This document shows, one piece after another, positions 47,268 through 59,088 of a stretch of DNA of 64,000 nucleotides (within the stretch, counting starts at the first letter, position 1; each line of letters begins with the position of its first letter). The position numbers and the translations under genes are program-made. Where the stretch lies: contig BRXU01000008.1 of assembly GCA_030267565.1 (NCBI GenBank), positions 2,796,001 through 2,860,000 of the forward strand. The letters are read 5' to 3'. The stretch is from Pleodorina starrii. Its lineage: Eukaryota; Chlorophyta; Chlorophyceae; Chlamydomonadales; Volvocaceae. The notes under the pieces are model-generated. The model saw only the letters and a list, made by a program, of their open reading frames with translations, did no database searches and was not told the origin of the DNA.

Positions 47268-47946
47268 TCTACTTTCCGGGTCGGTCGCAGGCCCGCGGTA
47301 TTACGAATCCTTGCAATGCTGGGGTCGCGAGCAGCCCGCCCAAATTAGCCTTGGACGGTTCTGCTTCAGGAGAAATAGGTCACAGGGCCAAGTCTTTCAT
47401 CCGGTAAGTGCGTCCAATGCAGAAGAAAGGGCGAGCTGTGGAAAAGGTCTCGGAATCATGCAGACGAGTCCTGCAATGGTGGAAGGAAACATGCAGAAGA
47501 CACCAAGAGAGTAGGTAATGAGTGTCGAGTTGCAAGCAGTTCCACGCATGCACCGTTTCTCAGAATTTTGCGCGCAGCACGCAGCACGGCCGCTGTCGTA
47601 CCCCTCATTGGCACAATGAAGTTGCTGGGCGGAACCATTGAGGCACCACTTCGTGAAGCCAACGTTAACTAACCCTGGTGTACAGCCCGTTCCACCTCAC
47701 AATATCGATTCCCGCTGTGAAATCCACGCCTACCCTACAACTTAACAATAGGTCGAGCACATCGTCTGCTTCTTGCTTAGAAGCTTTTGACAAATTTGTA
47801 GGGCACCTTGGCTCTCCCTGCGTTTCGTTGCTACCGGCCAGTTGCGAACCGGCCAGGGAACGGAGCGCCATGGCGTCGCAGCTGCGAGCTGATTATGTTT
47901 GAACATATTGAAGGCTATTTTAGCAACTCTTAGCTGTCACGAAAAC
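47268..47946. promoter_or_regulatory. Shared divergent promoter region of SMC1 and the U-box gene
   Basis: 679 bp separate the two opposite ATGs. I see no repeat or RNA gene in it. A reading frame upstream of 47947 has no ATG, so this stretch is best read as both 5' leaders and promoters. Confidence 0.65.
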
Positions 47947-50900
47947 ATGATTTCGGGAAGCGGTAACGCTGGCCATGTTGCAACGGGAGCGCGACGGGAG
48001 CTCGGCGATTCGGTGCTGACAGTCTACGTTGCTGGATCCATCACCGCCATCACGTTGGCTTCAGCCACGTATCTATGGTACCTGCGACATCAGCGCGTCG
48101 CTATGGAGCCTGGTACACACGCGGAGCGACCATCGACGCGGCTGCGTGGACTGCTAGATGGGCTGCTGGGCCGGTTGCACTTGTTGCCTGTTGCACCAGC
48201 GGCAGCAGCGCCCGCAGCGCAACCCGGCCAGGCGGACGCCAACCGCCACCGCTGGCTTGCAACCGACGCAGCGCCGGCTCCAGACACGGCCGGAAATCGT
48301 CCCGACCAGCTTGACCCCACGGGGGACTTCTTCCCGGAGGACGTGGCGCGTCGGGAAGCTCTGGCGCCGGGGCCGCAGGGCGTGCCCGCTCCACTCGGCA
48401 TGGAGGAAGACGGCGTGGTGGGGTTTGCTGGCGCGGACGCTGACGAGGACGTGGACGACGACGCCGCTGGTGCGTGCGAAAGCTGGGCCTCCCCGGGGCC
48501 GCAAACCGGATGTGTCGCTGTGAATGGGATGGGCTGAGCTGGGCCGTTGAGCTGGGCCGTTTCGGCAACTGGCCGGGTACTAACGACTGGCCGGGTGACA
48601 ACGATGAACCCACGTGTTCATCGTTGTCACCCGGCCAGTCGTTAGTACCCGGCCAGCGGAGTCAAATGCAGGTACCTGGCGGGGTGGCCGGCGTTTATGG
48701 CCGCAACTTGGGCATGGTTTGCTTGACCTTTCTTCTGCGGCCCGCCTGTGGACTGTACCTTTGGGTACCGGTGCGAGGCCACCGCCAATCCTCCAATCGC
48801 ACGGCCTCGTGCGCGCCGGTTGCTGCGCCTGTGTGCGCGCGCCTTACCTGCCGCGCAGGTGGCGTGGCCTGGCGGGATCTGTTGGATGACGTTGAGGACG
48901 AACTCGAGGTGCCGGTGAGACATCAACTGCCGTACCGTGCCGTACTGCCGTATTCCTGCGGGGAGAGGGCGCGGGGTTAAAGTAGATCGACCCAAATGAG
49001 GGAGGAGTGGGTCTGACGGGATGCGGTAGTGGCAGCTCTCAGCCACTGGGCTTACGGTACGGTGGTCGGTCGGCGCTGCTAGTCTCCACCCTGCCCGCAT
49101 CTCTGGACCCTGGCTCCGTCCTGACCGTCCCTTCCCCCTTCCCCCTGCCCTGTCCTGCCCTATCCTTCCCCGTCCTGCCCCGCCCTGCCCTGTCCTTCCC
49201 AATATTCCATGTGACTCGACGGACAGGACGAGTTCAAGGACCCCATCTCGCTGAACGTAAGCAATGCAGAGCTACAGGTTGTGCGGGTTTCGTGGGTTTC
49301 GGAGCTTGAAGGGTAATCTCCGCGCCAGAGGGGATCTCGTTTGGACGCCCGGTCGTCTGGTCGGCGCCGTGCTGGCGGACGTCCTTGCATGCTCGCTCAC
49401 CAGTGCTTTCCCTGGGACCACAGCCACGAGCCCATCACATGATTTCCTCGCCTCGTGTTTCTGGACGTGCTCACCCCGTCCCGTCCCGTCCCGTCTCGTC
49501 TGCTGGGACCCATACGTTCCCACGCGCAAGGCTTCAGAGCCGTGCGGTCGGCCGGCCAGCAGACGACCTGGCGTGCAGCCCGCGCCGGAAACACCCGCGG
49601 ACTTGCTCACGGACGGCTCACTTAAAAGAGCACGAAATGGCCTGGCGGCTGGCGCTGGACAACAACACGCATCCACACCAGCTTCGTAAGCGCTCCTCTC
49701 TGCTCTCTTCAAACCCACATCGCGCGTGGCCCAGCGCCAGCTCTCCCAAACCCTCCCTTCCCGGTGCCTTACTCAGCAGCTCATCTATTTTCATCTCCCC
49801 GCCCCTTGCTTACGCTTCCTGCCTCCCTGGCGCCCCGCATCACGCAGGTGATGCTGGACCCCGTGGTCCTGTGTGCCACGGGTCAGGTGTACGACTACAC
49901 CACCCTCAAGGACTGGTTCCGTACAGGCAACAGGTTGTGCCCCAAAACCAACATAGAGGTGCTGGATGTGCAGGTGCGTGGGGGGTTGGGGGGCCGGCTC
50001 TCGCAGGGGCTGAGGAGCGGGGGTGTCACGGTGCCTCGGCAGGCATGTCTGGTTACGGTAGGTCCACCGGCAGCTGCAACCGCTGTTGCGCCTCTTGAGC
50101 CGCATCGTGTGTTCGTGTCCCTCACGGCCTGCACCGCACACCGCATGACGTGCACCGTGTTTCGCACCCCACATCGCCGTCTCCGTCCCTCCGTTGCGGT
50201 ATCTACTTCGCAACTCACATCGCACCTCACCGTATCAGGTGGTGCGGCTGCCCTGGCTCAAGGCGCGAATCTACGACTGGCTGAAACAGCAAGGCCGCGC
50301 CCCCACTCCGAAACCAGACGCCGAGGAACGCCTGGCACGTAAGTACCTGTACCTGCAGGTCTTAGGGTGAGCTCCCGAAACGAAGGACCAAGGACCGCGA
50401 TCCGCAGGGGCCCTCTCTCCCTGACAGCCCAATGTCTCCTGGGGCAGCTGCGCAGCGCTGCCAGCTCCCCATTTCCCTACATGCACGTTGCGACGTGCGA
50501 CGTGCAAGATGCCCCCCAGCTGGCGGCTTTGTAATGTTCTGCTACACGGATCTGCTGCAAGGGGCTGTGTGCGTGAGGGGGGAGTGCTTTGCGCAACTCG
50601 GTTACCGCTTCCGGCGTATCTGCTCTGCCAGCGGCGCAGCAGTGTGGGCTCGCTTACGGATGCGTGTTGAGCGTCCTCAGGTTCAGGCCACAGATACAAA
50701 ATTTCGCCACATATGCAGGCCTCACCGCCTGTCCGCTGCGCCCTTCCCTCTCCGCTGCCCTCTCGCCTCGGCTCTCGCCTCGCCTACCCTACCCTGGTGC
50801 CTGGTCTCGCCCCGGCTCTCGCCTCGCCTATCCCACCCTGGTGCCTGCTCTCGTCTCGTCTCTCGCCTGGCCTCGCTTCGCCCTGCAGGTTTGCACCCCA

Positions 50901-53900
50901 CCATCTCCGGCTGGGTGCACTCGGTGCGCAACGACACGGGCGAGAAGCGCTCCGCAGCGCTGGCGGACCTTTACGAGCTGCTGCGGCAGTGGGAGGCCGC
51001 CTCCCTGGAGCCGCCCGAGGGCAGCGAAGCGGCGGCGGGGCGGCCCTGCGGCAGCGCGGCCTACGCGGCGGCGAATGAGAGGCTGCACCGCTACGTGCGC
51101 GGCGCGGTCATGGACGAGACGATCTGGCTGCTCAGGTGCGGCGTGCGGGCCACCTCTATGGCCCTGTGCGGCATCTGCCTGGGGACCGGGAGCGGGAGCG
51201 GGAGCACCTGGCTGGGAATGAGCTGTAGGGCACATATACCATGCCGTCGTGGCTGCTGCCGTGTGTCGAGAGCTTGTAGGGATTGAGGGGACTCCGCAGT
51301 TTCTTTCGTTACTTTTGTCGAGCGATTGTCGAGCTCCTTTACCTGCCAGGTCGTTGGGGCCTTGCGGCTCGCCTACAGCATGCATGGTTGGGTATAGGAC
51401 TCTCACTGTCTGGAGCTCCAACCCACCTTGTGACATACAGTCTCTTTTGTCTAGGGCTCCCACCACATCGGTCACGTACAGATACGGTACATGCATACAT
51501 ACACACATCCTTTCCTTTGCGCCGCGCGCAGGCACGGCAATCCCTACCTGCAGGGCGTTGCCGCCTCCATCCTGGCCTACTGTGACTCCGCGGGTGAGGT
51601 GTCCTGGCTGGCGGCCGTGGCGGCGGTGCCTGCGGTGTCGCTGTGCATGAGCCAGAACCGCTACACCAGCCAGGCGGCCACGCGCCTGCTGTACAACCTG
51701 GCGAGGGGCGGCCAGGTGGCGCGGAGGGCGCTGGTGGGGGCGGGGGCGGTCACGGCGCTCATCTCAGTGCTGGCGACGGATAGGTGCGTGGGCGTGAGCG
51801 GGTGGGGCTGGGCTGGCTGGGTGGGTGGGGCTGGGTTGGGTTGGGCTTGCGGGGGCGGATGTGAGGGATGTGGGGAGGGTGGTGGTGGTGGTGGGGCGGT
51901 GTATTGGGCCGGAGGGTAGTGAGTGGGCCTGGTGGGTGTTTGGCGAGAGCGTGCCGACGTCCATCCGTGCGTGAGGCTGACTTACCGCGAAAAATCAAGC
52001 TGGGCACGTTCTCGCCGGCGAACCCGCGCACGGTGATAGCTGATAGGCGCAATCACCGTTCACCGTCACGCCCGTAACCGCCATGGCCCCCCAATCGTCT
52101 CGCTGGTGCCGGTGCGCATTCCAGCGGCCCCCTCCAGACAACGGACCCCCGTCCCACTTCCTCCTCCATCCCATCCCATCCCGCTCACCTCCCATCCCGC
52201 TCACCTTCCACCACCGTCCCGCCCTCCAGGCAGGAGTACGGCTACTGCCGCGACCGCGCTGCCGCCACCCTGGCTCTGCTGATCCGCGACGCCGACGGCA
52301 AGTCCCTGCTGCTGCGCTACGGTCTGCCCCACCTGGTGGCTATGGTGCTCTCGGGGCTGGACCGCTGGGAGCAGCGGGACGCGGCGACGGTGCTGCTCAA
52401 GTTGGGGCTGGGGCCGGTGAGTGGGGCGTGGGGGCGAGCAGGGGACACAGGGCGAGCGTGCGTGGGCGGGGATGGGAGGATGTGGGCTGGGATTCGGGCT
52501 TGGGGCTTGGGGATTCGGGCCTGGGGCAGAGGAGAAGGGTAAAGAGCCGGCCGATTGGGACTTTGAGCTGGAGGAGTGAAGCGGGCGGCGGTGATTTGCA
52601 CGACGGTGGAAGTGGAGGAGATGCACCGGACGAGCGCGCGATGGCGCGTCTCGCGTGAAAATGTGATTGGGAGATGCTGCTGCACGGTCGTCGCTAGTTG
52701 AAGTGGCTGAAGAAGAACGCGCTCTACGGCCAGGAAGGGCTGGGCTGGTCGTGACCCTCCGCCGGCTGGCCTGCACACGGTCTTCCCCTGAAGGCCTGCC
52801 CCGGCTCTGCTGGCCCACCGCGCTCGTCTGCGCGCCCCTTACCTCTTTCCCTGTCCCGCGCCTTGACCTCCTTCCCTTCTCCCCCCCCCCCTTGACTGCG
52901 CCTCCCTCCCTTCTCCGCTGCGATTTTCTCTTTATACCCACCGCCTCCCTGTTCCCTGCCCCGCCCTTACAGGACCAGCTCCATGATCTGGGCCTTACGC
53001 CCGACCAGCTGGTGTCGTACTGGTGCTGCAGCCGGGCCTGGCTGGAGGGGCTGGTGGAGCTGCCCGACCAGGGATACGTGCCGGCGGAGAAGCAGGTGGG
53101 GGCGCAGCAGTCGGGGGCGGGGGCAAAAAGAAGATATCGCAGCGTGGCAGTCGGGGGCGGGGCCGAGGGCGCGGCGGAGGGTGGTGTGTTTGGGGAGGTG
53201 GGGTTACCGGTAGGATGGATTGGTGCGGGTCGGGTCGGGTCGGCGGCTGATGGCAAGAAGGTGGGGCCTTGGACCCCATCAGAGCAGCTGCGGACGTGCG
53301 GCTGCTTTGTCTCTTCCTCTCTCTCTCTTACTCTACTTCTCTGTTGCCTGCCTGTCTGTGCAGGTGGGTGAGTGCCGCTTGCTTGCTGGGCCCCCCTGAA
53401 CTGCCTTGTGTCGTGTCGTGTCGTGTCGTGTCGTGTCGTATCGTATCGCACACGCATGGTGGTTACGGGACGACGGCGGTTACTTCATTGGGTCACTTCA
53501 TTGGGTCTCATGTTGATTGGCTCTCATGCCGTCATGCACGAATGACCCTCATCAGGTCGCGGGCAGTGTATTCGCGAAATCTGTCTTTGGACACTCGTTG
53601 TTGTCACCACCGGGTCCAGCGGCAACCCGGGCCACCCTATACCACTGCCTCCCTCCCGCCCTCCCTTTCTTCCCTCGCCCCGGGCCGTTTTCTGTTACCC
53701 ACCCCCCAGCAGGCCCGTCAGGCGGTTCAGCAGCTGCAGGCGGGCACCCTGACGCACGCGGCTCTGGCGGGCTTCATCGCCGCCCAGGACGCGGACCTGG
53801 ACCTCACCAACCTGGACCTCAACGCCGACTCGGACGACCCATGGGCCGAAAACGGTGAGGCCGGGCGCGGAGGAGGGGTGGGGCGGGCGCATGTGGGTCC

Positions 53901-55042
53901 GGGGCTGGAGAACCAGAGAGTGGGAAGGAGTGGATGAGGAACAGTCCGTGTGCGTGTGCGTGTGCGTGTCCGTGCGTGTGTATGTGCCGGGTGGCGGTTT
54001 GTGGGTTGTGAAAGGGCGCCTCCCCGGAGCCGCTGCGTGCGTGCGTGCATGCGTGCCAAACCCAGCCGGGCTGTCCACCGGCTGCGGACATGCCCCCTCC
54101 ACCTGCGAGCCGGCCGCGTCGGCATTTCCTCAACATTTTCCCCGGAGCCGCTGCGAGCGTGAAACAAAGGCAGGCCTGCTTCGGGCGAAGGTCCTTGTCA
54201 TTCGCTCCCGCCGGCCGCCGGCGCTGTCCGCTCCCTACTTTCCTGGTCGCTCGTACTCTGCCGCGTATCGTATCGCAGCCCATCCTAGTGAGGAGGCCGC
54301 GCTCGCGTGGCGGCTCGTGGAGGCGGCCGCGCAGCGCCAGCTGAACGCGGAGGCGGAGAGCTCGCTGGCAGAGCGGCAGGTGGGTCGTGGCTCGCGGGGT
54401 GTGCAGGAACGGTGGGCGCGTGGCTCCGGCTCCGGCTCCGGCCTGAAACCACGTGGCTCGGCTCCGGCCTGAAACCACGTGGCTCCGGCTCCGGCTCCGG
54501 CCTGAAACCACGTGGCTCCGGCTCCGGCCTGAAGCTCACTTCGCAGCAGCTCGCCTCAGCCTCATGTACCGGCCGCAGCCATCCTGTACACTGCGTTCTT
54601 GTGGGGGCCCAGCTGCCTCCGCTTTGCCCCTCAGCCTCGATCGCCTGACGCCCTCACGTGACGAGGCGCTGATGGTGCCGTGCAGGCAGCGGAGGAGCGC
54701 CGGCGGCGAGACTCGGCGGCGGCGGGGCTTGCGGCGGCGGTAGCTGCTGCAGCGCTGCCAGGCGGCGGCGGTGAGGCGGGGGATGACGGTCAGGATCGGG
54801 TGGGAGGGAACGCGGAGGCGGACGCCGACGATGACGGCGAGTCTGAGGCCGGGCCTGATGATGGCGCGGAGGAAAGGGAGAAAGGGGCAGGTGCGGAGGA
54901 GGCGGAGGTGGATGTTGGGGAGGCGCGTGCTGCGGAGGAGGAAGCGGTGGACGCCGAACGTCGGTATGAGTACAACGGCGACGAGGATGGCGGCGAGGGC
55001 GGAGAGGACGGAGCAGGTGGGCAGGCAGCGGCGCACGAATGA
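47947..55042 (+). CDS. U-box / armadillo-like putative E3 ubiquitin ligase with N-terminal membrane segment, 748 aa
   Basis: Exons: 47947-48469, 48859-48914, 49227-49256, 49848-49973, 50239-50338, 50889-51135, 51532-51783, 52230-52416, 52973-53095, 53710-53854, 54279-54379, 54686-55042; all phases close. A hydrophobic segment at about residues 25-43 (VLTVYVAGSITAITLASATY) followed by WYLRHQR looks like a membrane anchor. The U-box is at about 195-265: FKDPISLN, VMLDPVVLCATGQVYDY, TLKDWFRTGNRLCPKTN, then LPWLKARIYDWL. It has the DPV, G-x-x-Y and CPKT landmarks that bind E2 enzymes. Residues about 300-560 are helical and ARM/HEAT-like (LQGVAASILAYCDSAGEVSW, AATRLLYNLARGGQVARRAL), a usual substrate-binding partner of plant-type U-boxes. 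The C-terminus is very acidic. A two-way NAGNAG acceptor at 53709/53712 could add or drop one Gln. Ligase activity is inferred from the family. Confidence 0.92.
48569..48656. repeat. Perfect 41-bp hairpin in U-box gene intron 1
   Basis: Arms 48569-48609 and 48616-48656 are exact reverse complements with a 6-nt loop. Each arm itself contains two actggccgggt direct repeats. The perfection implies recent origin or selection. Confidence 0.95.
52908..52972 (+). repeat. Truncated family A repeat at the 3' splice site of U-box intron 8
   Basis: The 3' half only (ttctccgctgcgattttctc, then tttataccca) leads through a C/T-rich tract to the acceptor at 52972. The CTAAC box is missing. Confidence 0.7.
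53119..53146 (-). repeat. Family A fragment, antisense, U-box intron 9
   Basis: caaaaagaagatatcgcagcg is the reversed end of the family A block, just after the donor at 53096. Confidence 0.6.
54419..54534. repeat. ggctccggctccggcctgaa minisatellite in U-box intron 11
   Basis: About four units of variable length (ggctccgg repeated one to three times, then cctgaaaccacgt) follow the donor at 54380. Confidence 0.9.
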
Positions 55043-55887
55043 GCGTGCCCGCGAGGCTTGGATAGCTTGCATCGGACGCTATCGCCGTTTTTTTCTCGTA
55101 GCGAGCGAAAGTACCGGTAGGATAAGAGGGGCTGCTGGCCGATGGCTTACGGCGTTTGGGGGGCCCTTGCGCAGTGCAGCGGCGGCGGCGGCGGCCACGC
55201 ACCACGCACTGCGGTCTAAGCGATTGTTTTGCTGCTGCTCAGAACGAATCGAACACGGTCGCGGTCCTGCGCTGCCGCTGCAGCGGGTATCCGTGGACAG
55301 CGTGCGAGCAGGAGGGCCAGGCGAGCTTGGAGGGTTGTGGGGGGTTACGTGGGACGCGGATGGCATGCAGCACGCGGCGTGGCTTGGGCGATTTCCTTGG
55401 GGACTTCTTGCACCGTGTCTGACGGAAGGAGGTGGCTTTGGGGCATGAATCGGCGCAGAGCCGTCGCTCCTCGCATTGGTCTCATAACGTGCAGCAGGAA
55501 GCAGCAGCAGGTGGTGTGGAGGCAGGCGTATGCAGGTGTGGAGACTGTTGGGGGGTGCTGGAGGCGGCTACCGTAGTGTGCCAGACGACACCTGGCGAAT
55601 GGCTGTTTACGTGTTTAGTAGTAGGAACGTGTCTCTCGTCTGACCTTGTGGACTAACATGAGGTCGGTATCCCGGTGTAGACACGAGCGCCGGCCGACTG
55701 GGTGGAACCTCTCGCGGCGGGTGGCTGGGGTGCGCGTGACTTGAGTAGTTGAGTTGGTGTCGGAGGAAGTGGAGGCAGCGAGGTGCGGCGGCCATCTGCA
55801 TCTCGGGTGCACACAGCCTCCTCCTCTTGTTTGTTTGAGCACCGGTATCATCCACCTGCAGGCTGTGCGGTACAGCATGCACAGCCG

Positions 55888-55940
55888 CGGCTGTCCTGTC
55901 CTGTCCTGTCCTGTCCTGTCCTGTCCTGTCCTGTCCTGTC
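55888..55940. repeat. (CTGTC)n pentanucleotide run, about 10 copies
   Basis: Uninterrupted ctgtc units in the 3' flank of the U-box gene. Confidence 0.95.
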
Positions 55941-56662
55941 TGGGAGCTGTCTTGGGTGCAGGTGGCTGCGTCCGTGTGCCCATGCATGTTGCTGTGCTCC
56001 GTTCATTCGTGCTGCGTCCTCTTGAAAACTCTTGAAATTCTGGTGCACACACCTGCACACACATACCGTATACATACGTAGTACCATGACGGTAACATGA
56101 TGATGAGGCATGACGGTGCTTTGGAGGACAGCAGTAAGGCCTCAGGCTGACGGCGGCTGGGTACCATATATATCCATGTCTTCAGTGTACCGCGCACTGG
56201 AGACAACTCGTGACCTCGTTCACGTACCACGTTCACTCTTCCTAGGGTTTCGGAGCCCACGGTAGTTACCTCAACAGCAACTTAAGCCGGCCTGAAAGAA
56301 GCTTCCCTGCCAGACACGCAAATCCATCCAGCGCCGCAGTGCGCCCCCGAGGAACACGGGTGCTTCCGTGACTGACGGCTTTGCTGCGCTGCCCCCCGCA
56401 TGTATGCCCCCAAGGCCCAAGCTGATACCTGCAATGCAAACGAACGATTTGTCAGTCTTGCGTCATCATGCGTGACCCATGGGTCGCACATACATGCATG
56501 GCTGGCTGGCCGATTTCTAATCGTGCGTACGGTCGCCTCACCGCTGAAGGCTGTGCATTCATGGATCTCGATTGCCAACTGGCAACTGCCAGCCGGGTAA
56601 GTCAGGTTACGGTGAAAGGAAAGACAAGAAGCTCACGAGGGGGGGGTCGATACGCACGATGC

Positions 56663-57252
56663 ACGAAGGATTTGTTCGGGATCCGTTCGGGGTCGTTCGG
56701 GATCCGTTCGGGATCCGTTCGGGGTCGTTCGGGGTCGTTCGGGATCCGTTCGGGGTCGTTCGGGATCCGTTCGGAATCCGTTCGGGGTCGTTCGGGATCC
56801 GTTCGGGGTCGTTCGGGGTCCGTTCGGGGTCGTTCGGGATCCGTTCGGGGTCGTTCGGGATCCGTTCGGGGTCGTTCGGGATCCGTTCGGGATCCGTTCG
56901 GGGTCGTTCGGGATCCGTTCGGGTCGTTCGGGATCCGTTCGGGGTCGTTCGGGGTCCGTTCGGGTCGTTCGGGATCCGTTCGGGGTCGTTCAAGATCCGT
57001 TCGGGGTCGTTCGGGATCCGTTCGGGGTCGTTTGGGATCCGTTCGGGGTCATACGCGATCCGTTCGGGGTCGTTCGGGGTCGTTCGGGATCCGTTCGGGG
57101 TCATACGCGATCCGTTCGGGGTCGTTCGGGGTCGTTCGGGATCCGTTCGGGGTCGTTCGGGGTCCGTTCGGGGTCGTTCGGGATCCGTTCGGGGTCGTTC
57201 GGGATCCGTTCGGGGTCGTTCGGGATCCGTTCGGGATCGTTCGGGATCCGTG
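56663..57252. repeat. Dense ~10/20-bp satellite-like array (cgttcgggatccgttcgggg)
   Basis: About 590 bp are made almost wholly of two alternating units, ttcgggatccg and ttcggggtcg, in irregular order, with GGATCC in roughly every second unit. It yields open frames on both strands (GSFGIRSGSFG and the reverse NDPERIPNDPE), which are artefacts of the repeat. Confidence 0.95.
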
Positions 57253-59088
57253 GTCGTTCGGCACGGGTTGAATCGCCGAAGATTCGCGGGGACAAAAGTT
57301 GCAGCGAACTCATCAGCACTGTAGGTGCTGGGAACGCACGAAAGCAACGGCTTTGACCAAGTCGAAACCGCAGGACTGAGCACACTCAAAAGCAAGATCA
57401 TCGTGCCAAGCCGACACACACACACGTCCAGCAGCGGCGCGTGGAATACCGGTGTATCCGTGATGATTATGCGGCCGGGTACAGGGCGGGGATTGATCGC
57501 CGTACACGCATACGTACGACACCCCTACACTCCTCAAAGAGAGATGACCAGCAGTTTCACTGGCCCAGTTCTCCGTCCTCCCACCAGGTGGTTCTGCTAG
57601 TGCGCAGGCTTCTTGTTGCCAAACAACAACAATTCAAAGTGAGCATCATACATCCATCTGGGCAGTGCCGTACGGAACACCAGGCATGTACTTCACACCC
57701 AACAACACAGTAACCTTTTCATTCATCTTGGTATCTTGGTGTCGAGCATAATGAATGGGGAAAGGAGAAAAGAGAAGGGAGTGGCAGCAGGGCTTCCTTC
57801 CGTTTCGAGAAGACGACGCGTCTCGTGCCGCAAATACAACCCAGCCAGTGGGCCCCGCTTCAACAATATCCCGCCCTGGGCGACCCGATGGGCCCTATGC
57901 CGCTGCAAGAGAGCCAGGGAGGGCCGGCCACCTGTGTTGGAAAGGCTCACAAAGGCGCCCTCAACAGCAGAGACTGGCAGAGATCATTATAACGGCCTCA
58001 AAAATCCGAATCAAAACACTCCGCAACTCTACAACTCCAATACCTCGATTCCGCTCTCAATTCATCCCAAGTCCTAGCTGACAGCATCAACCGAGCGCAA
58101 TTCAACCGCAACCCTGTTTCGAGTCTTCAGCCCGAGCAGCAACGCGTCAACCAACTTTGCGCACCCGCCCTGCAGCTAGCGAATGCTCCTGAATGCATCA
58201 CACCACTTGCTGCTCGGGTTCGGCCCCGGGGAAATGATAAAGCGGGGCTTCGAGCCCTCCATCCCGGGCCCTATCCTGCCATACTACCTCATCAGCGGAG
58301 AAAACGGCCATCCATTCTCCGTTTGTCCCCTGGCGGCTGTCCCGTCTGCTCCGCTAGGACTTCTGGACGATGTCACGTGAGGCCACAGCGCCAAGGTTTC
58401 AAATCAGGACCTCGACCTCGGACAACAACACAACATCGACATCGACATCGAACTAACAGATGATACCGCATCCTTCCCCCATCTGCAAGAGGGGCATCCC
58501 GCAATGCAGCAATTCTCAGCAATCCAATACAAGCCAACCCTGCCAATCTGCGCCTCCGCTACGGTCCGGTGTCTGTATGTTCCGCTTCTCCAAAACCTCA
58601 AACCCTAAAACCTCAAAACCACAACCCAAGTACCTCCTAACGCGGCCCCCTCCCCACCGCCAACAACGCGCGAGACGATGGACACCCCGCCAGTGCTGCT
58701 GCTGCTGGGTAGCAGCTCAAACCCTCCGTGCACTCCCGCGGCAGTCCTCCTCGCCCTCGTTCATCCATCCGTCCATCCATCCATCCATCCATCCAGGTAT
58801 CCCCCCAAACGCACACCTCACGCACGCCCTCCCTCGACTCCCTCGCATACCATTCCATACCATTCCATAACACCCACGATTGCCCGACCACCACTTGACA
58901 CGCACACGCATACGGATGGGCACATCCGCGCATGCAACAGTTCGCTCTGCCCGGCCGCCCCCCAAAAAATGCCCCGGCAGGCCAAGCCCCAAAGCCCAAC
59001 ACCACGCCACGTGGACACTTGGCCCCTCAAACCCAATGCCCCTCGAATCAAAAATGCCCCATCCCATGCCATGCTTTCAGCACTGCCT

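Larger units (their letters stand above)
55043..59088. other. Long convergent intergenic region without a supported gene
   Basis: Four kilobases between the U-box gene and the EF-hand-like gene. It includes presumed 3' UTRs, a ctgtc pentanucleotide run (55890-55940), the dense array at 56663-57250, a less GC-rich block at 57600-58620, and a telomere-like scrap (ccctaaaacctc) near 58605. Small open frames at 57736-58077 and 58184-58380 show no splice structure or recognisable domain; I do not call them. Confidence 0.6.

Noticed and set aside
47899..47946. N-terminal extension of the U-box protein
   Set aside because: The in-frame upstream stretch begins at TTG, not ATG; the first ATG is 47947.
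56468..57425. Two opposite 250-270-residue frames (RSGSFGI and NDPERIP)
   Set aside because: Both are generated by the same short-unit array; no splice sites, start context or recognisable domain.
58200..58270. tRNA-derived SINE or tRNA gene suggested by ggcttcgagccc
   Set aside because: A weak B-box-like word alone; no A box, cloverleaf or poly-T terminator nearby.
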